From positions 310,001 through 374,000 of the forward strand of contig CP136496.1 of NCBI GenBank assembly GCA_032768795.1: a stretch of DNA of 64,000 nt, given 5' to 3'. The DNA is from Tremella fuciformis (Eukaryota > Basidiomycota > Tremellomycetes > Tremellales > Tremellaceae). Positions 1 to 8,203 of this stretch are shown here, piece by piece (within the stretch, counting starts at the first letter, position 1; every line of letters starts with the position of its first letter). The notes beneath the pieces were generated by a model, which ran no database searches, was not told the DNA's origin, and saw only the letters and a list, made by a program, of their open reading frames with translations. The position numbers were made by a program, and so were the translations under genes.

Positions 1-584
1 GCCCAAGGACTGGCAAAGGCCACAGCGCCCCCGTGCTGCGCGCTTGGGTCTGGGCAACTTCAATGGCACGCGAGCCAAACAATGTCCCCACGATAGGATT
101 GAACTGAACGCCGTATGTACATGCCGCTGCAACAGGTCCGAAGAGTCATGGGACCCGTGCGGCCCGAGCGATGACTTGTCTGTCTTGTCTCAACATCTGC
201 GTCTCGTCCCATGTTGTAAAAAGCTGAAGTAGCTCAATCAGCGTGTATCGCAGTTTCATCGCACCAGGTAGTTGTATCTTGTCAGATTGGGTAAGGGAGC
301 AAACGCCGTGCCTCGTCCTGTCTTTCTGGTCGACGAACGACACAATGGGTGTGAGGGGTGATGAAGACGGTAAGGTAACGAACGAGCAGGGGAGCATGGA
401 AGGCCTGGAAGTGTCCGAGAGTCCTCTTGATCTGGGCGTGTGTATGCGGACAGCAAAGTAAAACCATCCATGGTGAGCAATGCTGCAATACAAGGCTTTA
501 GTATAGTATAACCAGGTGGAGGAGGGCCGTCTGAAGCTCTGTTCCGCGCCATGCGTTGCTGAGCCATCAAAGGGAAGGCTGCGC
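1..584. other. no gene recognised
   Basis: Only short overlapping frames are open here on both strands. None has a convincing start, splice pattern or recognisable motif. No RNA gene or repeat was seen. Confidence 0.5.
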
Positions 585-1103
585 TCACATCGCCAGAGTT
601 TGCGACTCCGTGTCCTGTGTCAAGAATACTCGGGCTGCTGCAGACCTTCCCGAGTCGCTGCCGTTGAGAGCAGAACGGCCATACGAGCCGCGTACATCGC
701 AGAGGTCTTGCGAGACGCTCGAAGCCAAGAACGAGCCCTTGAGGGTCGGTCCCAGACAGCCTGGAGTCCGGCGTCTAGGTCTGGGACCGGGGGGTCTAGG
801 TCGAGTAGGCGGTCTGTTCGGTGGAAATGGACCGCGACCCTCAGTGGAAGGGAGATTTCTGAAGTTATCACTTTTAGCGCCCACAAATTTCTCTTCATAT
901 CGCACGGAAGTGACAATCGGGTCCGGGGTTGCAGATGAGTCAAGGCTCGACCCTTGCGAATCGCCGTGCGTAAGCGCCTCGCCTGAGATCATTGAGTCGT
1001 CGGCGTGTCTTTCGTCTGCGCGCCGGTCAAAAAGCGATATATATCCCAGAGTGGTAGCGTGTCCTGCCGTAGGACCAAAATTCAGTTGAGTCAGGCTAGA
1101 CAT
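585..1103 (-). CDS. weak hypothetical ORF, 172 residues
   Basis: This minus-strand frame opens at an ATG at 1103 and is 172 codons long. The product is Ser- and Arg-rich with a Pro/Arg-rich middle, and it matches no family I know. A short stretch reading VTSVRYEEKF faintly resembles the VTRYDEGLL segment of the next genes on this strand (1593-2201 and 2709-3716), so it could be a third decayed relative. Overlapping frames on the other strand are also open, so chance is possible. Confidence 0.2.
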   Translation of the reverse strand: MSSLTQLNFGPTAGHATTLGYISLFDRRADERHADDSMISGEALTHGDSQGSSLDSSATPDPIVTSVRYEEKFVGAKSDNFRNLPSTEGRGPFPPNRPPTRPRPPGPRPRRRTPGCLGPTLKGSFLASSVSQDLCDVRGSYGRSALNGSDSGRSAAARVFLTQDTESQTLAM

Positions 1104-1592
1104 GCTCAAGTCGAATAAACGCAAAGTGGCAAGATACAGATGGCTGACAAGAGGCAGCGGGATCTTCCTGCGATCAATCGATCGCCCGTCGGAGCTCTCA
1201 GCGCAATCTTTTGTGAGAGACAGGTCGGCCAACGTCACAATTACAGATCCTCAGCGGTAATGTACACGCCTCGATCTTTGAAAAGGGTTGGAAATGGGGA
1301 GACCGAGCACGGCAAGCTCAAACTCTGCCACCTGGTGCAACGCGTCCTTCCTTTTGATCCACAGCTCCGAGGACAGGACAAGAGAACGCAGGTGTGCTAC
1401 ACTGCTGGAGAACGCAGAAGTGCAGGAGTAGGCGAATCCACGGGTAAGTGATATGATGCGTATGCATACCGTGGTCTTCAATACTCAGGTGATATTTCAC
1501 GTGTTATCCGGCTGCCGTGCATGTTCCGACAATGTCCTCTGGTATACAGTAAGCAATGAGGTCACTCGGAGGGGCAACGTGACGATTGAGCT
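1104..1592. other. no gene recognised
   Basis: Short frames only. No motif, repeat or RNA gene was recognised. Confidence 0.45.
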
Positions 1593-2201
1593 CTAGCTCA
1601 TGGCCCCTGAATATGATCCAAGCATGAAGTAGCCCGGATGATTGACTTCGGCTTGTAGGTAGACTTTGGGCTCTGAAGTAGCCCTTACAGGTGAGGATAC
1701 GCACGAGCGGGCAGGCAACATGGGGGTTCGCTCAACGACTGTTGCTGACCACGGAATGGTAGAAACGGGGCGTAGTGTGTCCGTCACAGCGAATACAGTC
1801 CCATGCTTGAGCGATCTCCCAGTGTCGGCGCCGCAGCCACGCTGAGGACCATCAGTTGACCGATCACGGGAGACGCATCTGGAGTCATTCTCTTGCCCGT
1901 CTTCAGGCATTGGGCAAGTGGTCATTATACTTGTCGGGATGCCCACCGAGCGGTCGAGTTGACGCACGAGCCAAGTATCATATCTTATAGACAAGGAGTC
2001 TATGCCGAAAGCTTGTCTGGCGTCGTTCAATGGGAGCCCAGGGCATTCCTTTTCCGAAGCAGGATAAGGAGGCAGCCGCAGCTCGCCCCGCTGATAGAGC
2101 AGACTTGAGATCTGAAGATCCGTCGGAACAGCGCGAGGTGGGGACATCTGACTCCACTCTGCCACATGATTGCTTCTATCAGCGTGTTCACGACTTGACA
2201 T
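1593..2201 (-). CDS. hypothetical protein, N-terminal paralogue of the 2709-3716 gene
   Basis: The frame is 202 codons from an ATG at 2201. The product is not a known family. Residues about 35-90 align by eye with the same part of the neighbouring gene at 2709-3716. The shared pattern is Y-x-R-G, then P-x-Y-x-A-x-E, then L-x-L, then R-x-A-F-G-[IV], then R-Y-D and a final L-x-x-L. Both proteins begin MS followed by R and H. Past about residue 95 the resemblance stops, so this copy may be frameshifted, truncated or differently spliced. The two genes lie head to tail, which suggests an old tandem duplication. No signal peptide or membrane segment is seen. Confidence 0.4.
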   Translation of the reverse strand: MSSREHADRSNHVAEWSQMSPPRAVPTDLQISSLLYQRGELRLPPYPASEKECPGLPLNDARQAFGIDSLSIRYDTWLVRQLDRSVGIPTSIMTTCPMPEDGQENDSRCVSRDRSTDGPQRGCGADTGRSLKHGTVFAVTDTLRPVSTIPWSATVVERTPMLPARSCVSSPVRATSEPKVYLQAEVNHPGYFMLGSYSGAMS

Positions 2202-2708
2202 GCTCGGAGCCGTTCTGTCTGTTGACAGTACTGGCTTGGCACACCGGGAAAACTACCGTGAATTGGAAAGGGAGAGGTCGTACAAGAGATCGTGCCAGGC
2301 AAGACATTTTGTCGCTTCGTCCATTGTACAACTGCTACAACTGTGAAACGTGAAGCGATGTAACGGTGTCGACTTCCTTGGATTATTGCGTATCAGGCTC
2401 AAGGTCTACTCAGCCTGCTAACTGCCTTTGGCCGAATCGTCGACGCGTTCGCGAGTCCGTGCGCTAACGGCAGCTGGAAGCCCGCGATATCTGCAGGTTG
2501 TCCGGGGCGCGCTGCCAATGGCCTGAGAGCGTATATGCATGTTTGTGCGATGGAAAGCGGGTTAAAGTTGAATTCGATGCTGCCAAGGAGCAAAATGCTT
2601 ATGTATGGACGAGGGGCTTGTACTACAAAGGTCATTCAGTATTCTGTTTGAGACCTTGATGTCCACCTGTCTACATACAAGCCCAACACTCGTCTTTGAA
2701 CGGAAAGA
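2202..2708. other. intergenic, no gene recognised
   Basis: This is the presumed upstream region of the 1593-2201 gene and downstream region of the 2709-3716 gene. Only short frames occur. Nothing else was recognised. Confidence 0.45.
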
Positions 2709-3716
2709 CTATTGGCTGTCTAGCTCATCTTTAGGACATCCGTCCCAGGCATCTAGATCGTGAAGTGCACGCTCTGTCTTGGACATGGGACCAATCGCAT
2801 CGCTGACGACTTGACGGGGAATGGTCCCCACATCTCTCCTGTGGCGGGCGGTACCCTTTCGGCTCAAGTGGCGGCCGAACCTGATGATCTCCTCCTCGGG
2901 CTCAGCCGGCTCTGGGTGCTCAGCCTCCTGAGACATTGTCAGAATGGGTAGGTACTGCTCAGTGGCAATACTGCGGTCCTCGCTGCGGAAGTGGGTCCAT
3001 TGAGCTCCTTTGACCGACTCAGGCAGGATTCGCTTCGACGACTGCGAGGAAGCAGCGGCCATTGTCACGGATGAGCTTGCCGAGGCGATTGTCGCATTGC
3101 TCTCTTTCTTGACAGGAACCTGATATGCAGCGCGGTCGGTAGAAGCAGAGCTCGCGGCGACCTTCAAAGGAGTGTCCTGCATGCTGCGCAAGGTTTCAGG
3201 AGACTGGCCCCAGGCGGGACCGGAGTCTGCGACAGGGCGAATCCTTCTCGTGTCCGTGAAGTTGAGTGGGATGCGCTGGATAAGTTGCTGATCATGTTCG
3301 GTTCGCTTAGCGTACTCTGGGGGTCCAAATTGCGCACGGGCATATTGCAACGCTTCAGCCGGCTCATGGTACGCGTTCGCATCGGAATAATCATGACCTT
3401 GAGTGAGAGGTGCTCCCTGGCGGCTGTTGAGAGGGGGTGGCGGTCTTCTTTCTTTGCCCCTAGGCGGTTCACCGCCCGGAGCAGGACCAGCCAGCCTGCT
3501 CAGAAGGCCCTCGTCGTAGCGTGTGACAGTCGAGTGCACACCGAAGGCGTTTCGCAATTCGTGGAGTGACAATTGGTCTTCCTCCGGGGCTGAATAGGCA
3601 GGGACTCCACCATTGCCGCGATGATACCACATGCTGTCGCTGTACATTATCTGATCGAGCTGATGGGCAGGGTGGGCCGGCTCGGAGGCCCATGTGTCGT
3701 GAGAGCGTTCGGACAT
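2709..3716 (-). CDS. hypothetical protein, 335 residues
   Basis: One open frame of 335 codons runs from an ATG at 3716. The product is hydrophilic and low in complexity: a Pro/Arg-rich segment near residues 80-100, a Ser/Ala-rich segment near 190-225, and an acidic patch of Glu and Pro followed by a basic Arg/His stretch near 265-295. No enzyme motif, signal peptide or membrane segment is visible. The N-terminal third matches the adjacent 1593-2201 gene, which supports real coding. It may be a nuclear or scaffold-like disordered protein, but nothing proves a function. Confidence 0.6.
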   Translation of the reverse strand: MSERSHDTWASEPAHPAHQLDQIMYSDSMWYHRGNGGVPAYSAPEEDQLSLHELRNAFGVHSTVTRYDEGLLSRLAGPAPGGEPPRGKERRPPPPLNSRQGAPLTQGHDYSDANAYHEPAEALQYARAQFGPPEYAKRTEHDQQLIQRIPLNFTDTRRIRPVADSGPAWGQSPETLRSMQDTPLKVAASSASTDRAAYQVPVKKESNATIASASSSVTMAAASSQSSKRILPESVKGAQWTHFRSEDRSIATEQYLPILTMSQEAEHPEPAEPEEEIIRFGRHLSRKGTARHRRDVGTIPRQVVSDAIGPMSKTERALHDLDAWDGCPKDELDSQ

Positions 3717-4297
3717 GCTGTTAGGTGTACTGTATCCAATTGAGCTCTGCGTGAGTCGAGGACAGATCGAGAGCGAGAAATAAACCGACTGAGAGACCTC
3801 TCCAGCAGGCTTCCGCTTGCTCCAGCGCGCTCTGAGCTCTGAAGAGCCCGACCTCCCTTCTTCACTGGCGGTCGACCAGAACTGTCCTTTCTGCCTTTCA
3901 ATGTCAGTCGAGGCTAGGTGGTGTCCCTCCTTGCTGCGCCTGACGAAACCGGACTTCGAAGGTCTTGGCCGTCGACAAGTTCTGCCCCCAAGACTGCAGC
4001 ATCGAACACCAGGTTCGCTGAGACTGGCCGCTAGTCAGAGTGGAAGACAGTCCTTTCAGCCGCAAATCCTGCACTCCTGTGTGATTGAGGTAGCCTTTCT
4101 CTCAGTGGCGGCCACTGGCGGTCTGCCTTGGCAGGAAGCCCGAGGAAGCATGCGCTAAAAGTGCATGCATGCTACCGTGTCGTACGGCAGGAGCGGACCG
4201 CATGGGCTCTCGCAGGTCACTCCGAAAGGGTCTTGACTGTCTTCCAGTAAGTAATGGTATATTCAGACCATCATACCGAACTGCAATATCCAATCTA
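3717..4297. other. intergenic, no gene recognised
   Basis: This lies between the start of the 2709-3716 gene and the end of the first dehydrogenase gene. Short frames only. A promoter for the minus-strand gene is expected near 3720-3900, but no clear element was identified. Confidence 0.45.
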
Positions 4298-5287
4298 TTA
4301 CAGCTCTTTGAAAGCAGTGGCCTCGTCCTCATCCTTGGCCAACTCCCTCACCGTCCACTCCCAGGTCACATCCTGGCAATGGGCATCCCGACTCTGCACG
4401 CTGCTCGGGACCACCTTCCCATCCAGCGACCGGACATATTTCCCGCCCATCGACGCATACTCATCATCCGTCAAGACGCGCTTCAGGGCCGCCGCTACAT
4501 TGGCAGCCGCCTGCAAGTCCGGGAGGACCCATCGCGTCACCGAGCTTCGCAAAGCCGCCATGAAGAGCCAACCGACGATACCCGTGCGCCAGCGGTGTAG
4601 CCCAGAAGCCATCACGCCTGGGTCGAAGCCCAAGACGATCCAGCCTCGACCACGTCCGCCCTCGTGCGCTTTGCGGCCTAGGGCGTAGGCGAAGAGAAGC
4701 TGCGCGAGCTTTGAGAGGCAGTACCGCCTCATCGCCTCGGTGTACGAATCGTCGCCCTTGAAGCGGTCGGGGTGGCCCGCTTTCTCAGGCTCGTCGGTTG
4801 GGAAGTACGGCGGTGGCATCTTGCCGTACTCCGAGTCGTGGCCGCCAGAGCTGACGAACACGATGCGCGCCTGGGGGTCCAGTCGATCTTTGAGCAAGAA
4901 AAACAGGAGGGCCTGGTTCAGGTGATTGATCGCCATGTCTTTCTCGACGCCGTTGTCTTCTTCCACCACTTCGAGAGCGGGGCTGTTCTGGTAGGCCGCA
5001 TTGAGCACCAGCGACTTGATTGGCGGATAGGCCGGGGAGGCGGACAGGAAGTCGGCGGCGAATGTACGAACGGCCGCCCGGGTCGTCAGGTCCAGCGGGA
5101 TGTATCGGATATTGGCTGGAGACGTCTGTCCGTCGGACGGTGCTGGCGGTGGCGAGCGTGAGGTGACAATCACCAGTGTGGATGGCTCTGCATGGGCGAG
5201 CTGTAGGGAAAGCTCGAGGCCGAGACCGCTGGAGCCCCCTGTGATGAGGGCAGTCGAGGTGTAAGCCGCAGTGCTGATGCTAGACAT
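4298..5287 (-). CDS. short-chain dehydrogenase/reductase (copy 1 of a tandem pair)
   Basis: This is an NAD(P)-dependent oxidoreductase of the SDR fold, 329 residues, apparently without introns. The start is taken at the ATG at 5287; the frame extends further only through a GTG. The dinucleotide-binding motif TGGSSGLG is at residues 16-23. A structural NAA segment stands in place of the usual NNAG, and a Ser-rich strand (VFVSSGG) precedes the active-site YCLSK (Tyr-x-x-x-Lys). The long chain and a hydrophobic segment near residue 235 (GWLFMAAL) set it apart from classical 250-residue SDRs and could indicate membrane association. The next gene upstream is a clear paralogue in the same orientation. 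The substrate cannot be told from sequence. Confidence 0.88.
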   Translation of the reverse strand: MSSISTAAYTSTALITGGSSGLGLELSLQLAHAEPSTLVIVTSRSPPPAPSDGQTSPANIRYIPLDLTTRAAVRTFAADFLSASPAYPPIKSLVLNAAYQNSPALEVVEEDNGVEKDMAINHLNQALLFFLLKDRLDPQARIVFVSSGGHDSEYGKMPPPYFPTDEPEKAGHPDRFKGDDSYTEAMRRYCLSKLAQLLFAYALGRKAHEGGRGRGWIVLGFDPGVMASGLHRWRTGIVGWLFMAALRSSVTRWVLPDLQAAANVAAALKRVLTDDEYASMGGKYVRSLDGKVVPSSVQSRDAHCQDVTWEWTVRELAKDEDEATAFKEL

Positions 5288-5532
5288 GTTGGCTGATGGG
5301 ACTGGACAAGTCGTGGGGCGCACTAGATGCCTCGCGCCCAGAATATGTACGACGATGGCTTATACTGGCTTATTGTCATCGATGCGATGAATGACGCGTG
5401 AAGCGGACATGTGCTCGGCGAACATGTCCGTCGGCCTCAAATCCCTGACGGCGATCTCTGGGACAGGAACAACGATCGTCTTGTAGCATCGTACAGGCTA
5501 CAGTGTCTATCAATTCATGTACGTGCAGCCGG

Positions 5533-6492
5533 TCAAAGAGACTCCCACTTGCTTCGCTCCGCCACGTCGCCCGCCAACTCATTGAGCGTGTAGTCCCAAA
5601 AAGCATCCTGACACGCTATGTCCCTGACCTGCTCGCCACTCTGTGTCTCCTTCCCATCCTTCACCTGGAAATACTTGCCGTTCATCTCGCTCTTCCCATA
5701 CTCCTCCCCAACGACAAGCTTGAAAAGCGTCTGCGCAGACACCTCAGGCGTCCACATGTCGGCGATGAATAGAGATCCCAAGGTCGCCATGAACCACATG
5801 AAGATCTTGCCGACCAGGCCGCCCTGCCAGCGATAGAGTCCCGTGGCCATCACTCCGGGGTCGTAGCTGAGCACGACCCAGTCCTGCTCCTTACCCGGAT
5901 GATCCACATGTCTGGCGAGGGCAAAGGCGAACAGCAGGCCGCAGAACTTGGACAGGCCGTACCGGCGCATCGCCTCGGTCCACGAGTTCTCCTTCTCGAA
6001 GCGCTTCGGATGCGCCGGGATGTCCGGGTGCGCAGAGTCGAATGTGCATGGCGGCACGCGCTTCTTCGTGGGGTCGTGTGCGGATGAGCTGACGAAGACG
6101 ATCCGCGCATTCCTCTCAAGGCGCTCTTTAAGGAGGAAGAAGAGGAGCGCCTGGTTCATGTGGTTGATCGCGAACATCTTCTCCACGTCCCCGTCGTCCG
6201 CAACGAGCTGGAGGTCCGGGCTGTGCTGGTAGCCTGCGTTGAGGACCAGGGCTGAGATGGGCGGGTAGGCATCGGGAGAGGACAAGATCTTTTGCGCGAC
6301 GGCGCGCACCTCGCTCCGATGAGCGAGGTCGACCGGGAGGTGCTGGATGTTGGGAAAGGGATATGTGGGCGGCGGCGAGCGCGACAGGATAAGGATGAGA
6401 GACTGGGGTCTTGCTTCGGCCAGCTGGTAAGAGAGGGCGAGACCGAGTCCGCTGGACCCGCCCGTGAGGACGATAGTCGAGGTGTAGCTCAT
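5533..6492 (-). CDS. short-chain dehydrogenase/reductase (copy 2 of a tandem pair)
   Basis: The product is a 319-residue SDR-fold oxidoreductase from an ATG at 6492, with no intron seen. TGGSSGLG is at residues 10-17, LNAGYQ is in the middle, the catalytic Ser lies in VFVSSSAHD, and the Tyr/Lys pair is in YGLSK. A hydrophobic stretch follows the active site (KIFMWFMATLGSLF), so membrane attachment is possible. It is collinear with the 4298-5287 gene along its whole length, including the RSPPP segment after the first fold and a shared C-terminal WxxTxxELA pattern. The pair is therefore a tandem duplication that has diverged. They are transcribed in the same direction about 245 bases apart. The substrate is unknown. 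Confidence 0.9.
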   Translation of the reverse strand: MSYTSTIVLTGGSSGLGLALSYQLAEARPQSLILILSRSPPPTYPFPNIQHLPVDLAHRSEVRAVAQKILSSPDAYPPISALVLNAGYQHSPDLQLVADDGDVEKMFAINHMNQALLFFLLKERLERNARIVFVSSSAHDPTKKRVPPCTFDSAHPDIPAHPKRFEKENSWTEAMRRYGLSKFCGLLFAFALARHVDHPGKEQDWVVLSYDPGVMATGLYRWQGGLVGKIFMWFMATLGSLFIADMWTPEVSAQTLFKLVVGEEYGKSEMNGKYFQVKDGKETQSGEQVRDIACQDAFWDYTLNELAGDVAERSKWESL

Positions 6493-6967
6493 CGCTCGGA
6501 CGCGATAGACTCTGACGTCGATAGTCGAAACCTGGAGGAGGGGCGTCTCTTCCAGCTCGAGCGGTCTTTATACAACGCCTGCCGGCCCACTCAGGCGGCG
6601 TCGAGGCCGTCCAGAGCGCCCTTGTCGGTCCCGCTCGAGTCCATCCCGACGGCCTCAATGCACCTAGACGGCGAGGAAGACCGGTCTACGCAGAAGTGTC
6701 GCCGTCACTGCTCAGCCAGGTGAGGCACAGAGCCGACGTGCCGAACGGCGATGCGTTGCCGCCGACAGCTGATCGCCGTGAAATGCATCGACGCCGTGGA
6801 TGCCGACGGTCATATGCTTCGAAGAAGGCGACTCACCAGTCAGGGCAGGAAGAATGGCCGACGGTCATGGTCATCTGGGAATCGTAAGTCTCCGTCGCCG
6901 CGGTGCCTGAGCTCCGTACCGTTGACAACAGGGGTGCATATGTACATACTGGTCAATGGGAATACAA
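6493..6967. other. intergenic, no gene recognised
   Basis: This holds the upstream region of the second dehydrogenase and the 3' side of the 6968-7857 gene. Open frames here are short and overlap on both strands. A TATA-like string lies near 6570 on the minus strand (tttata on the + strand), but this is weak. Confidence 0.4.
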
Positions 6968-7857
6968 CTACTCTTTCGCGCTCTCGGCCTTGGACGTAGA
7001 GCTGAAGCTCCATGCGAAGCTAGCTCGGGGTCCATGGCTGCTGGCTGCGCTGCGCCGTCCGTCTTCTCCCGCCTGGTCAGCCAAGTGGCGCAGCGGTGCC
7101 CCTGGGTCCGAGCGCCTGCTAGCAGGACTGGCGTCGATTGTCTCGGTGTGCGAGATGACGGAGTCGCTCGAAGGGTGATTGGGCACGGTGGACGGTTGCG
7201 TCGTCTTGGCTCGGCCGCTCTTGTCGACGATCCACCCTAGACCGAGTGCGTTGGTGACTTTCTGTATGCCGGAGAGCTTGTTGTTCTGGGGCGTCTGCTT
7301 CTGTCGCATCAGCGAGTGAGAGGGCGAAGGGTACAGACACATACGGCAGGGTCGGGAAGCTGAAATCGCGGACTGGCCGGACCACTGCCCACATTGCCAG
7401 CGACAGCGAGCGCGGACGTGATCCCGAGTACGATCTCGGGTTTCTTGACAGCCGCAGGGGTGCCGTCATTCTCTGCACCTGTTGCAGCAAGACTGCCCTT
7501 CGAAGGCGCACTGGCTGCATCGGAGCTGGGAGGGTATGGTGGGCCGATCTTGAGAGCTTGCTCAAAGTTGAGAATCTCGATATGCTCTTCCCTATCGGAC
7601 ACATTTACCTGGAGGTCCGACTTGGACTTGTCGTCACCAGGGGTAGAGGTGTCTTTGGACCATTGATGCTCAGCGGTCCCAGTCGCCTGATATGTGATCC
7701 ACAGCTGAGTCGCCGAAGACCGAGAGAGGGAAGACGCGATGGACGGCAGAGGCGGCCGCTGTGAGGGCGACAGCACAGCAGCCGTGTCGAGCGTCGGCGA
7801 CTCTTTCCTCTCTTGGGACGGACGACGCTGGAGGGCCTCGGCAGCTGCGAGACCCAT
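6968..7857 (-). CDS. hypothetical two-exon gene, about 281 residues
   Basis: Exon 1 (7345-7857) opens at the ATG at 7857 and ends after a PDPA segment. A 44-base GT-AG intron (7301-7344) is followed by exon 2 (6968-7300), giving an exact frame of 282 codons with stop. The product is Ser/Pro-rich with a short hydrophobic part (IVLGITSALAVAG, about residues 140-155) and a more conserved-looking patch at the junction (KLSGIQKVTNALGLGWIVDK). I do not recognise the family. It is divergent from MLH3 with 346 bases between the two start codons, so they may share a promoter region. Confidence 0.6.
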
Positions 7858-8203
7858 TCTTGACCTTCACCTCGCGAGCGGCGATGAGGGGCCGTCTGAC
7901 TCTCATAGCGCGCTTTATACGCGTCGGGTCCCTGATGGGAGGAGCTGACCGACGCGACTCTCTCGGGAGATCAGAGGAAGGACCCGGGGTCGGGGCTCAA
8001 AGGACCTTCGCTGCCTTTGTCATTGCTGCCACACTGACGTGACGCCACATTTGCCACCCTCGAACCTCCACTTTGCTCCTTCCTTTGCAACCATTCTAGG
8101 AGTCCTCAAAGACAGCATCTACTCGACTCAAACGCGTCACACAACCATGATAGTCAGATCGATTCCCCTGCCATGAAGCAGCGAGAGGACATACCTGACC
8201 GCG
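7858..8203. promoter_or_regulatory. divergent intergenic region between the 6968-7857 gene and MLH3
   Basis: These 346 bases separate two start codons pointing away from each other and must contain both promoters. A tttatacgcg string near 7914 could be TATA-like for the minus-strand gene. No other element was recognised. Confidence 0.4.
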
